From NCBI GenBank assembly GCA_902490005.1, contig CABUCM010000014.1, forward strand, positions 1 through 56,490: a stretch of 56,490 bases of DNA. The letters run 5' to 3'. The notes below the pieces were generated by a model. The model ran no database searches, was not told the origin of the DNA, and saw only the letters and a list, made by a program, of their open reading frames with translations. How positions within the stretch are numbered: position 1 is the stretch's first letter; every line of letters starts with the position of its first letter. This document shows, in pieces, positions 38,750-47,181 of the stretch. Source of the stretch: an uncultured Ruminiclostridium sp. Its GTDB lineage: Bacteria; Bacillota; Clostridia; Oscillospirales; Acutalibacteraceae. The position numbers and the translations under genes are program-made.

Positions 38750-40393
38750 TTGAAAAGAAGAATGCTTAGTCTAATGGGTGCGGCAGCGATTTTGCTGTCT
38801 GTGCTGCCGGGCTGCGGCGGAGGCGGCGGGGAAACTGCCAGCTCTCAGGCGCAGCCGGCGCAGAACGGGGAAGATGGACCCCTGGCAGCCTATGAGGAGC
38901 CGCTGAAGGTTTCTCAAATGCTGGAGGTGGACGCCGGAACGGTGTACGCGGATGGGGAATCGCTGGATGACAACATTATCACGCGTTTTTACAAGGAAAA
39001 GCTGAATATCGAATATGACTTTGCCTGGCAGGTGGACTCCGCCAACTACGCGGAGCAGCTGGACCTGGCCATTGCCAGCAACAATGATTTGCCGGACCAG
39101 TTTATTGCCAATAAAGCGCAGATCTACAATCTTTCCCAGGCAGGGCAAATCGCCGATATGACCCAATATTATGAGGAATACGCCAGCGACAATTTAAAGG
39201 AAGTGCTGAGCTTCAACGACAACGAGGGCTTTGAAAGCGCCACGGTGGACGGCAAGCTGTACGGCCTGCCCCTGACCAACGACGTTGGAGACGGCGCCTC
39301 CCTGATTTTTGTGCGCAAGGACTGGATGGACCGCCTAAACCTGGAAGAGCCCAAAACCCTGGATGACCTGATCGCCATGGCCCAGGCTTTCGTGGATAAC
39401 GATATGTCGGGCAGCGGCAATACCATTGGCTTGGGCCTGGCTTCCGACCTGGGCTTTACCTTCGACGTGTTCGCCAACGCCTACGGCGCGTATCCGGACC
39501 TGTGGATCGACGACGGCAGCGGCAGCCTGGTTTACGGCAGCACCCAGCCCGCGGTGAAGGAGGGGCTTTTGAAACTCCAGGAGGTTTACAGCAAGGGCCT
39601 GATCCACCAGGAGTTCGCGGCCCAGGATGTGACGCGCATCGCCCAGATGGTGGCCCAGGGACGCTTGGGCATTATGATCGGGCCTTTCTGGTATAACGAC
39701 CTTTACCTGACCTCTAATATGAAAGCGGATACAGAGGCCGAGTGGGTGGCTTATTCAGCCCTGCCGGCCAAAGAAGGGGAGCTGGTAGCGACCAGGGCTT
39801 GGAATACCACCTACCGATGGCTAGTAGTAAACGCCAACTATTCCAACCCAGAGGCCGCGGTGAAGCAGATGAACCTGTGGTACGAAATGTGGCAGGGGGA
39901 ATATGCGGACTGGTTCTGGGAGAATAAGCTTTCCGATACCTATTACGAGATCGACCTGAAGGAATACTGCCCCGTGTTTTTTGACCCGCCGCTGAAAAAT
40001 ATCCAGCTGGGGGCCAGCCTGCGGGAAGCGCTGGAAAGCAAGGATCCCAGCGGCCTGAACCCGGAGGGGATGTATAACTACGAAGCGATGGTAACCCCCA
40101 AGGCCGATTCCGACCCGGCGGTGAATAAGTCCAGAACCCTTACTTGGGAAGGATCCTTTAAGATTCTCAACGACCAGTATGAAAATTTCGTATACGATCA
40201 ATACCGAGGCCCCCACACCACCTTGTATTCATCCCGGAAAAGCCTGCTGAAGGATTTGGAAACCGACGCTTTTGTCAGGATTATCATGGGGGAGGATATC
40301 AGTACCTTTGATTCCTTTGTGGAGCAGTGGAAGAGCGCCGGCGGCACTGATGTGACCAATGAGGTGAACCAGTGGTATCAAAGCCAGCAGTAG
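38750..40393 (+). CDS. extracellular sugar-binding lipoprotein (LplA-like)
   Basis: Family 1 solute-binding protein of an ABC importer, 547 residues, the long size of the LplA/YtcQ type that binds oligosaccharides. Lipoprotein signal ending SVLPGC. The frame opens at 38612, but the TTG at 38750 after AAAGGAGAG gives a proper signal peptide. First gene after promoter and operator, followed by two permease genes. The substrate is unknown; the neighbouring glycosidases point to arabinofuranosyl oligosaccharides. Confidence 0.88.
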   Translation: MKRRMLSLMGAAAILLSVLPGCGGGGGETASSQAQPAQNGEDGPLAAYEEPLKVSQMLEVDAGTVYADGESLDDNIITRFYKEKLNIEYDFAWQVDSANYAEQLDLAIASNNDLPDQFIANKAQIYNLSQAGQIADMTQYYEEYASDNLKEVLSFNDNEGFESATVDGKLYGLPLTNDVGDGASLIFVRKDWMDRLNLEEPKTLDDLIAMAQAFVDNDMSGSGNTIGLGLASDLGFTFDVFANAYGAYPDLWIDDGSGSLVYGSTQPAVKEGLLKLQEVYSKGLIHQEFAAQDVTRIAQMVAQGRLGIMIGPFWYNDLYLTSNMKADTEAEWVAYSALPAKEGELVATRAWNTTYRWLVVNANYSNPEAAVKQMNLWYEMWQGEYADWFWENKLSDTYYEIDLKEYCPVFFDPPLKNIQLGASLREALESKDPSGLNPEGMYNYEAMVTPKADSDPAVNKSRTLTWEGSFKILNDQYENFVYDQYRGPHTTLYSSRKSLLKDLETDAFVRIIMGEDISTFDSFVEQWKSAGGTDVTNEVNQWYQSQQ

Positions 40394-40412
40394 CGAAAGG
40401 GGAGGGAACACT

Positions 40413-41342
40413 GTGAAACGAGCGCCATCGGCCGCCGGAAAGCGTCCCGGCAGGCTGAACCTCCGCCGGAACTGGCAGAAACACGCGCTGATGCTTCCGG
40501 CTATCATCCTGATTTTTATTTTTTCTTATATTCCGATGGTGGGTATCGTTATTGCGTTCCAGCAATACCTGCCCACTAAGGGCTATTTTGGCTCCCCGTG
40601 GGTGGGGCTGGATAATTTTAAATACATGTTTCAACTGCCCAATGTGGGCAAGGTCATCACCAACACCCTGTTTATTTCCTTTTTGAAAATCGTCACCGTG
40701 CTGGCGGCGGCCGTGCTTTTCGCCCTGTTTTTGAATGAAATCCGGGTGCGGTGGCTGCGCACGGGAATTCAGAGTATGGCGCTGTTCCCGTTTTTTCTTT
40801 CCTGGGTCACCTTGGGCGGCATCGTCAAGGATATCGTCGCCTACGACGGTATGATCAACAACGCCCTGGCCAGCGTCGGCCTGGCCCAGGTCCCGTTTCT
40901 CAGCAATTCCGGATGGTTTACTTTTATGCTGATTTTCTCCAATATCTGGAAGGAAATGGGATATAACGCCATCATCATTCTGGCCGCCCTCACCGCCATT
41001 GATCCGGCCTTGTATGAGGCCGCCACCATTGACGGGGCCACCCGGATGCAGAAGCTCAGGTATGTAACCCTGCCGGGCATTGCCCAGGTGGTGGCGATGC
41101 TGCTGATTTTGGCTCTGGGGGGCATCCTCAACGGCGGCTTTGACCAGATCTATAACCTTTACAACACCTTGGTTATGCCGGATGTGGATATTATCGATAC
41201 CTATGTGTTCCGCATCGGCGTGCTGGGAGGCCAGTACGGCCTGGGAACGGCGGTAGGGCTGTTTAAATCCGTGGTGGGCTTTATCCTGCTGTCGGTATCC
41301 TATAAGGCGGCCGACCGATACGCGGGCTACCGGATTTTTTAG
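40413..41342 (+). CDS. sugar ABC transporter permease (LplB-like)
   Basis: Membrane permease with six helices; the EAA loop reads YEAATIDGATRMQKLRYVTLPGI (near residue 205), which contacts the ATPase. 309 residues, normal for the LplB type. Start is GTG at 40413 after GGGGAGGG. Encoded between the binding protein and the second permease. Confidence 0.92.
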   Translation: MKRAPSAAGKRPGRLNLRRNWQKHALMLPAIILIFIFSYIPMVGIVIAFQQYLPTKGYFGSPWVGLDNFKYMFQLPNVGKVITNTLFISFLKIVTVLAAAVLFALFLNEIRVRWLRTGIQSMALFPFFLSWVTLGGIVKDIVAYDGMINNALASVGLAQVPFLSNSGWFTFMLIFSNIWKEMGYNAIIILAALTAIDPALYEAATIDGATRMQKLRYVTLPGIAQVVAMLLILALGGILNGGFDQIYNLYNTLVMPDVDIIDTYVFRIGVLGGQYGLGTAVGLFKSVVGFILLSVSYKAADRYAGYRIF

Positions 41343-41354
41343 GGAGGCGGAAGA

Positions 41355-42245
41355 ATGGAAAAAACAAGACAGAAAAAAAGACGCCGCGTTTCCCTGTTCG
41401 CCGTGGTGAACGGCGTATTTCTTACCGCCATCGGCCTGCTGTGCATTTTGCCCCTGGTACATATCGTGGCGGTTTCGCTGAGCAGCGGCACCATGAGCGC
41501 GCAAAACCTAGTGGGATTGGTGCCCTTGGAATTTACCCTGGAATCCTACGCCGAGGCCTTGACCGACACGGCGATGGTCACCGCCGCCGGGATCAGCCTG
41601 GAAAGGGTGGTCCTGGGCACGGTGATTACCATGGTGCTGACCATTTTCGCCGCGTATCCCCTATCCCTGCCGGACCGGGATTTCCCTGGAAGGAAATTCT
41701 ACGTCTGGTATCTGATGATTACCATGCTGTTCAGCGGCGGTATGATCCCGGCTTACATCCAGGTCGCCAGAATGGGGCTGATGAATTCCATTTGGGCCCT
41801 GGTGATCCCGGGGGCGGTCCCGGTGTTCAACGTCATTGTGCTGCTGAACTTTTTCAGGGGCATCCCGGCTTCGGTGCGGGAAGCGGCCATGATCGACGGG
41901 GCCAACGACTTCAAATGCCTGTTTCAGATTTTTCTGCCCCTGTCCATCCCCTGCCTGGCCACCCTCACCATGTTCTGCCTGATCGGCCACTGGAACGCCT
42001 GGTTTGACGGCCTGATGTATATGCGGGACCAGAAGCAGTATCCCCTGCAAACCTTTTTGCAGGTGAAAATAGCTTCCATAACCGTTATCAAAAGCCAGCA
42101 GGATGTGGAGCAGGCGCTGAAGGTTTCGGAGCGGGGGTTGATTTCGGCGTATATCACCCTTTCCTGCATTCCCGTTCTGGTGGTGTTCCCGCTGCTGCAA
42201 AAGCATATTAAAAGCGGCTTGGTGCTGGGATCGGTGAAAGAATAA
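41355..42245 (+). CDS. sugar ABC transporter permease (LplC-like)
   Basis: Second permease, 296 residues, six helices, EAA loop REAAMIDGANDFKCLFQIFLPLSIP (near residue 175). Starts 12 bases after LplB. No ATPase gene is present anywhere in the window, so the pair must use a shared MsmX/MsmK-type ATPase encoded elsewhere. Confidence 0.92.
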   Translation: MEKTRQKKRRRVSLFAVVNGVFLTAIGLLCILPLVHIVAVSLSSGTMSAQNLVGLVPLEFTLESYAEALTDTAMVTAAGISLERVVLGTVITMVLTIFAAYPLSLPDRDFPGRKFYVWYLMITMLFSGGMIPAYIQVARMGLMNSIWALVIPGAVPVFNVIVLLNFFRGIPASVREAAMIDGANDFKCLFQIFLPLSIPCLATLTMFCLIGHWNAWFDGLMYMRDQKQYPLQTFLQVKIASITVIKSQQDVEQALKVSERGLISAYITLSCIPVLVVFPLLQKHIKSGLVLGSVKE

Positions 42246-42312
42246 AAAACAAGCGCGTTTCTTTATTATGGATTGATGATAATACCATATAATCTATTCT
42301 CCTATGGGCAGA

Positions 42313-42336
42313 GCGGCCCGCCGGGCGGCGGGCCGC
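42313..42336. other. perfect GC-rich hairpin between transport and enzyme genes
   Basis: GCGGCCCGCC-GGGC-GGCGGGCCGC: 10-bp all-GC stem, 4-base loop, no T run on either strand. A possible -10 (TATAAT at about 42287) precedes it. Likely stabilises or partitions the mRNA between the transporter genes and the glycosidase genes. Confidence 0.5.
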
Positions 42337-42365
42337 GGTAACTTTGAGAAAGAGAGGGAAACATT

Positions 42366-43862
42366 ATGAAGCTTATGAAAAAGGTGATTTCCATCGCGAT
42401 AGCGTCGCTGCTTTCTTGCTCCGTGCTGGCGGCATCCGCCCAAGAGCGGGAGGTGCTGTTCGAGGATAATTTCGACGGTTCCAAGAAGAGCAGCTGGACT
42501 GAGTTCTGGGGAGATTGGAATTTCGGCGGAGCGGACGGCGGCTTAAGCGTCACTACCACCGCTGGAAAGACTCTTCCCAAGATCATCACAGGCTTAAACC
42601 AGGACTGGCAGCACTATGAGATCGAGGTGGATTTAGAAGGCGTGTCCAACGGCGGCGTTATTTTCCGATCTAATAGCCCGGTGGCAGGCGCCGACGGCTT
42701 CGACGGCTACTATGTGGGCTACGACAGCAAATACGCGTTTTTCGGCATCGACCAAAACGGCTGGAAAACCATCAATAAGGGCGGCGCCCTGGCGGGAGCC
42801 ACCAAGGAACTGAAATACAAGGAATCCATGCACTGGAAGATTGTGGTTAACGGCAACGCGTTCACCCTTTATGTGGACGATATGAACAAACCCTTTATCC
42901 AGGTGTATGACAGCACCTATACCAAAGGCGGCGTGGGCCTGCGGTTTTTGACCCAGCCGGGGGCAAAAAGCGGCAGCTTTAAAAACCTGAAGATTACCAG
43001 AATCCCCGACGATGAGGTGACCTATGCGGATGAAAGCAAAGGAACGTTCGACATCTGGGCCGAGCGTCTGGTAAGCCAGAACCCGCCGGCGGAAAACCAG
43101 GACAAAATCATCATGGTGGGCCATTCCCAGCTGGAGCTCTGGGACAACTACGCGGAAGATTTGGCACCGCTGGATGTGCTGAATTTCGGTATGGGCGGTT
43201 CCTGCGTGGAGCATCTGGTGGGGAAAAACGACCTGCTGCTCACCCCTTATCACCCCAAGGCCGTGATCGTGATGACCGGGGGTGGCAACGACATGTCCGC
43301 CGGCCTGAACGGCGCCCAGACCGGCAACGCCGCGGTGGAGTATTTGAAATCCGTGCGCCAGTCTTTACCGGATACCCCGATTTTTGTCATTGAGCATTGC
43401 TGCAGCCCCGTAAATGCCAGCCGGTACTCTCAATTTATCACCATGAACCAGATTGTGAAAGATTTTTGCGCTACAGACGATAATATATGGTTTATCGAAA
43501 CCATGGGGGTTATCGATTATACCGATCTGAGCTTCTATAAGGATGATCAGATGCATTTGAACGCCAAGGGCTATACCGCCCTAACCTCGGTGCTGAAGCC
43601 TGTGATTCAAAGCGTGCTGGCGGGAGAGCCGGTCCCCTCTAATCCTTCCTCAGATCCGGGGAGCACCGGCAATAACGGTGCGGACGGCAATAACAACGGA
43701 CAGAACGGCGGGCGAAATACCAGCAGCAGCGGCCCGAAGACGGGAGACGCTTTCCGCGGTCTGGCCCCCTGGATCATCGGGTTCTCCTGCGCTTTGGCGG
43801 TTTGCGTGGGCGTCGCGGCGGTGAAGGGCCGGAGCCGCCGGAAAGACAGAGGCAGAGGATAA
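42366..43862 (+). CDS. cell-surface SGNH-type esterase with N-terminal lectin-like module
   Basis: Exported protein of 498 residues. Signal peptide 1-27; beta-sandwich (DUF1080/laminin-G-like) module at about 30-215; SGNH hydrolase domain at about 235-415; disordered Asn/Gly/Ser linker; PKTGD at about 457-461 followed by a membrane helix and basic tail. SGNH signatures: block I GHSQLELW (S254, with His in place of the usual Asp), GMGGS (block II), GGGND (N308), and D394-x-x-H397. It probably removes acetyl or other ester groups from a glycan, but the bond is unknown. First enzyme gene after the transporter; the module is shared with the following genes. Confidence 0.82.
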   Translation: MKLMKKVISIAIASLLSCSVLAASAQEREVLFEDNFDGSKKSSWTEFWGDWNFGGADGGLSVTTTAGKTLPKIITGLNQDWQHYEIEVDLEGVSNGGVIFRSNSPVAGADGFDGYYVGYDSKYAFFGIDQNGWKTINKGGALAGATKELKYKESMHWKIVVNGNAFTLYVDDMNKPFIQVYDSTYTKGGVGLRFLTQPGAKSGSFKNLKITRIPDDEVTYADESKGTFDIWAERLVSQNPPAENQDKIIMVGHSQLELWDNYAEDLAPLDVLNFGMGGSCVEHLVGKNDLLLTPYHPKAVIVMTGGGNDMSAGLNGAQTGNAAVEYLKSVRQSLPDTPIFVIEHCCSPVNASRYSQFITMNQIVKDFCATDDNIWFIETMGVIDYTDLSFYKDDQMHLNAKGYTALTSVLKPVIQSVLAGEPVPSNPSSDPGSTGNNGADGNNNGQNGGRNTSSSGPKTGDAFRGLAPWIIGFSCALAVCVGVAAVKGRSRRKDRGRG

Positions 43863-44000
43863 CGCCTTGCAAAGCTTACCGCTGTGCTTCCTGTTGGCCG
43901 GCAGGCCCGGCAAAATGAACGGCGGAAAGCAGGATCCTGCATCAATATGAAAACCCGGGGCGGACACAACAGCCAGCGGGAATAAAAGAAGAAAGGGGTT

Positions 44001-44900
44001 ATGAATATGAAATTTTTAAAAAAGGCGGGCGCGCTCCTGATCGGCGCCGCGGTAGCGGTTTCCTGCGCGGCGATGACCGCCTCGGCGGAGGAGACGGTGC
44101 TGTTTGAGGATAATTTTGACGGCTCCAAGGAAAGCAGCTGGACCCAGTTTTGGGGCGACTGGACCTTCGGCGGGGAGGAGGGTGGTTTAAGCGTTACCAC
44201 CGCCGACAGCACCCAGGATTGGCCGAAAATTATCACCGGCGTGGACGAGGGCTGGACCGACTATGTGATTGAAATGGATTTGGAAAACGTGGCGGAGGGC
44301 GGCGTGATTTTCCGCAGCAATAACCCGGTGGCGGGCCCCGATGGCTTCGGCGGCTATTACATCGGTTATGACAGCGCGTATATGTTCGCGGGCATGGACG
44401 ATAACGGCACCTGGAAGATCCTGCCTGACGACGGCCCGGAAGCCCCCGCGGCCGCGGCCCTGCCTTACGCGGTTTCCATGCACTGGAAGATCGTGGTGCA
44501 GGGGGATACCTTTACCGCTTATGTGGACGATATGAATACGCCTTTTGTTCAGGTGCAGGACGGCACCTATGCCCAGGGCGGCGTGGGCGTCCGGTTCCAT
44601 GTGCTGGCGGGAGACACCAGCGGCAGCGTGAAAAACCTGAAAATTTATCAGCTTGACGAAACCGCCGGGACGGTATCCTCCCAGGAAGAGTCCTCCAAGC
44701 CGGAATCCTCCCAGGCAACCTCAGAACCGGCGTCTTCAGAACCGGCGTCCTCTCAGGCGACCGCTTCCTCCCAGGAAGCAGCCGGGAATGCTGACAGCGG
44801 CGATTCTTATATGATGTGGGTCTGGATCGGTGTCGGCGTCGTCGCGGCGGCTGGTATCATCGTGGCCGCGGTGGTGATTTCCAAGAAAAAAAGGAAATAA
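44001..44900 (+). CDS. membrane-anchored lectin-like protein, no catalytic domain
   Basis: 299 residues: signal peptide (about 1-30), one DUF1080/laminin-G-like beta-sandwich (about 35-225), Ser/Pro/Glu-rich linker and a C-terminal membrane helix with a KKKRK tail. The module is a clear paralogue of the one in the preceding esterase (shared FEDNFDGSK, GGVIFRSN, SMHWKIVV, YVDDMN, FVQV). With no catalytic residues of its own it would bind the substrate at the cell surface. Many such domains are annotated as family 16 hydrolases; no GH16 active site is visible. Confidence 0.78.
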   Translation: MNMKFLKKAGALLIGAAVAVSCAAMTASAEETVLFEDNFDGSKESSWTQFWGDWTFGGEEGGLSVTTADSTQDWPKIITGVDEGWTDYVIEMDLENVAEGGVIFRSNNPVAGPDGFGGYYIGYDSAYMFAGMDDNGTWKILPDDGPEAPAAAALPYAVSMHWKIVVQGDTFTAYVDDMNTPFVQVQDGTYAQGGVGVRFHVLAGDTSGSVKNLKIYQLDETAGTVSSQEESSKPESSQATSEPASSEPASSQATASSQEAAGNADSGDSYMMWVWIGVGVVAAAGIIVAAVVISKKKRK

Positions 44901-44912
44901 GAGGATAAAGAC

Positions 44913-47108
44913 ATGTTAAAGAAACTGACCGCGGTTTTCTTATGCGCTTCGGTTCTGTTCACCACCGCCTCTGTGGCGGTAGCGGGAACCGGCGGACTGT
45001 CCGGCGGCGATTCGCTGGATAAGGGCTGCCTGGATTTAAGCTCCAAGTGGTATCAGACCGCTGAAAACACCGCAAGTCTCACGGTTTCCAGCCAGGCGGT
45101 GAATACGGTCCGTCCCGAGATTTTTGGGGATAACCTATCCTGGCGGGGCAACGGCTACGACATGTGGAACTCCGTGACCAACGCCCCGGATACCAAGCTT
45201 TTGGAAATGCTGAAGGCAAGCGGCGTAACGCAGCTGCGCTATCCCGGCGGCATCGAGGGGGATTATTTCCATTGGAACGAGTCAGTGGGAGACGTGGGCG
45301 GCCGTACGGCCCAGATCGACCCCTTTTCCGCTGACTGGCCCACCAGCGCGGGGGCGGATGGGGAAAAGTATGTGGCCATCTTTGGTCCGGATGAATTTCA
45401 AGAACTGGTGGAAGCGGCGGGTATCAGAGCCACCATTCAACTGAACGCCGGCAACGGGACCCCCCAGGAGGCGGCGGACTGGGTGAGGCACTGCCTGGAT
45501 AACGGCCTGGATGTGGCCAGCTTTGCCGTTGGAAACGAGGTCCATTTCGCCGAAGAGCGGGTAGCGGGCGTTACCGTGACCAAGACGCCGGAAGAATACA
45601 TAGCGTTTTACAATGACGTATACGATGCCCTGGGAGATTTGGCTGACGGCGTCAATCTGGGCTGTATCAGTATTCCGGATTCCCATTCCCTGGCCCGGGG
45701 CGACGATTGGGACAGCAAGATTCTGTCCGCCTTAGGGGAGAAAATCGATTTTGTGGATATTCACGTGGGCTATGCCCCCTATGGCTTCAGCGAAAGTACC
45801 ACCTCGGACAGTTTGGTGGAATGCTTTATGGCTTCCTCCCAGTGGATTGCAAGCCTGATCCAGGAGGAAAAAGCCTCTATGCAGGCGAACCTGGGGGCTA
45901 ATTATGACAATGTGGACCTTCAGATCACCGAATACGGCCCTATTTCTCCCGGACAGGAGGAAGCAAACTCTGTAGCGGGAGCCATTTTCCTAGCCTCCTT
46001 TTTCAACACGGTGCTTCAGGAGCCCAAGATAACAGCGGCCAACCACCTGCCCCTGATTAACCACTTTGAGGCCCCGAACCTGCTGGGCGCGTGGCCCCAG
46101 CGAAACGCCTACTGGGATAACGCCCAGACCTACGTGTTCCGTATGTACTCCGCCCAGGCGGGAAGGCAGGTGCTAGACGCCGAACTTACCGGATGCGGCA
46201 CGTTTTCATCCTCCAAGGTAGGGCTGATCCCTGAGGTAACCGGCGTTCCTCTGGCGGAGAGCACCGTTTACTTTGATCCCGATTCCCAGGAGGGCTCTAT
46301 TTTCCTGATTAATAAATCCCTGGATGAAAACATGGAGTTTTCTATTCAGCTTCCCTTTGAAAACGCCAGGCTCACCGGAGCCCAGGAGCTTTGGAACATC
46401 AACCCCATGGCGGAGAATAATTTCTATAACCAGTCCGCGGTCACATTAAATGACTGCGGCAGCCAGGCCCAGGGAACCAGCGTATCCGGCGGGGAGTTCC
46501 GCGCCGTCACCAAGCCGGTTTCCCTGGTGAGGATCGACTTTACCACAAAGGCGAAGGAGCCTGAGCCAAGCTCCAGCGGCGAGGGTTCCAGCGGCTCTGG
46601 AAGCGAAAGCAGCCCTGAAAGCAGCAGCTCCAGCGGTGCGCAGTCTGGGGGTTCCAGCAGTTGTGGAAGCTCGCAGGGCGCCCAGTCCAACACAAGCGGC
46701 GCCGGCCAGTCCTCCCAGAATCCTTCCTCCAGCAGCGGCGGGGCAGCGCCCTCTCAGGGAACCCCGTCAGACGGAGCGGGCGGGCAGGGCGAGGACGCCT
46801 CTGGAGGCGGTATCCTTACCAGCGGGTCCCTGACGAATCAAAACGCCGGCTCCAGCGCCATAGTGGGCACGGCGTCCGGCCCGCCGGCATCCAGCGGAGA
46901 GAATCAAGCTTCTTCCAAACCGGCGGAAGCTTCCTCTAAGGGAACCTCTTCTGAATCCCAGCAGAGTGAATTTACACAAACGATCCCCTATACTGAAACC
47001 GTTTCCCAGGCGTGGAAGGGCCTGGTATGGGGCGGCGTGGCGATCCTGGCGGCGATTGGAATCGCCTGCCTGATCCTGTTAGGGAAAAAGCCGAAACCAA
47101 AGTCCTAA
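44913..47108 (+). CDS. clan GH-A glycosidase (GH51-like, putative alpha-L-arabinofuranosidase), membrane anchored
   Basis: 731 residues: signal peptide (1-28), TIM-barrel catalytic domain and beta-sandwich (about 40-545), a Ser/Gly-rich stalk (about 546-695), and a C-terminal membrane helix. The barrel carries LRYPGGIEGDYFHW near residue 110, acid/base motif VGNE (E209) and nucleophile motif QITEYG (E340), in the order seen in GH51. An arabinofuranosidase is the best guess; other furanosidases (for example acting on galactofuranose or D-arabinofuranose) are possible. It is a paralogue of the next gene and follows the lectin gene by 12 bases. Confidence 0.75.
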   Translation: MLKKLTAVFLCASVLFTTASVAVAGTGGLSGGDSLDKGCLDLSSKWYQTAENTASLTVSSQAVNTVRPEIFGDNLSWRGNGYDMWNSVTNAPDTKLLEMLKASGVTQLRYPGGIEGDYFHWNESVGDVGGRTAQIDPFSADWPTSAGADGEKYVAIFGPDEFQELVEAAGIRATIQLNAGNGTPQEAADWVRHCLDNGLDVASFAVGNEVHFAEERVAGVTVTKTPEEYIAFYNDVYDALGDLADGVNLGCISIPDSHSLARGDDWDSKILSALGEKIDFVDIHVGYAPYGFSESTTSDSLVECFMASSQWIASLIQEEKASMQANLGANYDNVDLQITEYGPISPGQEEANSVAGAIFLASFFNTVLQEPKITAANHLPLINHFEAPNLLGAWPQRNAYWDNAQTYVFRMYSAQAGRQVLDAELTGCGTFSSSKVGLIPEVTGVPLAESTVYFDPDSQEGSIFLINKSLDENMEFSIQLPFENARLTGAQELWNINPMAENNFYNQSAVTLNDCGSQAQGTSVSGGEFRAVTKPVSLVRIDFTTKAKEPEPSSSGEGSSGSGSESSPESSSSSGAQSGGSSSCGSSQGAQSNTSGAGQSSQNPSSSSGGAAPSQGTPSDGAGGQGEDASGGGILTSGSLTNQNAGSSAIVGTASGPPASSGENQASSKPAEASSKGTSSESQQSEFTQTIPYTETVSQAWKGLVWGGVAILAAIGIACLILLGKKPKPKS

Positions 47109-47181
47109 GAAACGAAAGTCAAGGGCGGGGTTTTTCTCCCGGAGAAAAGTTCCGCCGGAAAGGAATAACAAACGATCTGGT

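Noticed and set aside
40299..41504. Minus-strand open frame (401 codons) opposite the LplB permease gene
   Set aside because: Antisense shadow of a permease: His/Gln/Gly-rich, no helices or motifs.
44001..44900. Calling the 299-residue protein a GH16 hydrolase
   Set aside because: The GH16 active-site pattern ExDxxE is not present; only the general beta-sandwich fold is supported.
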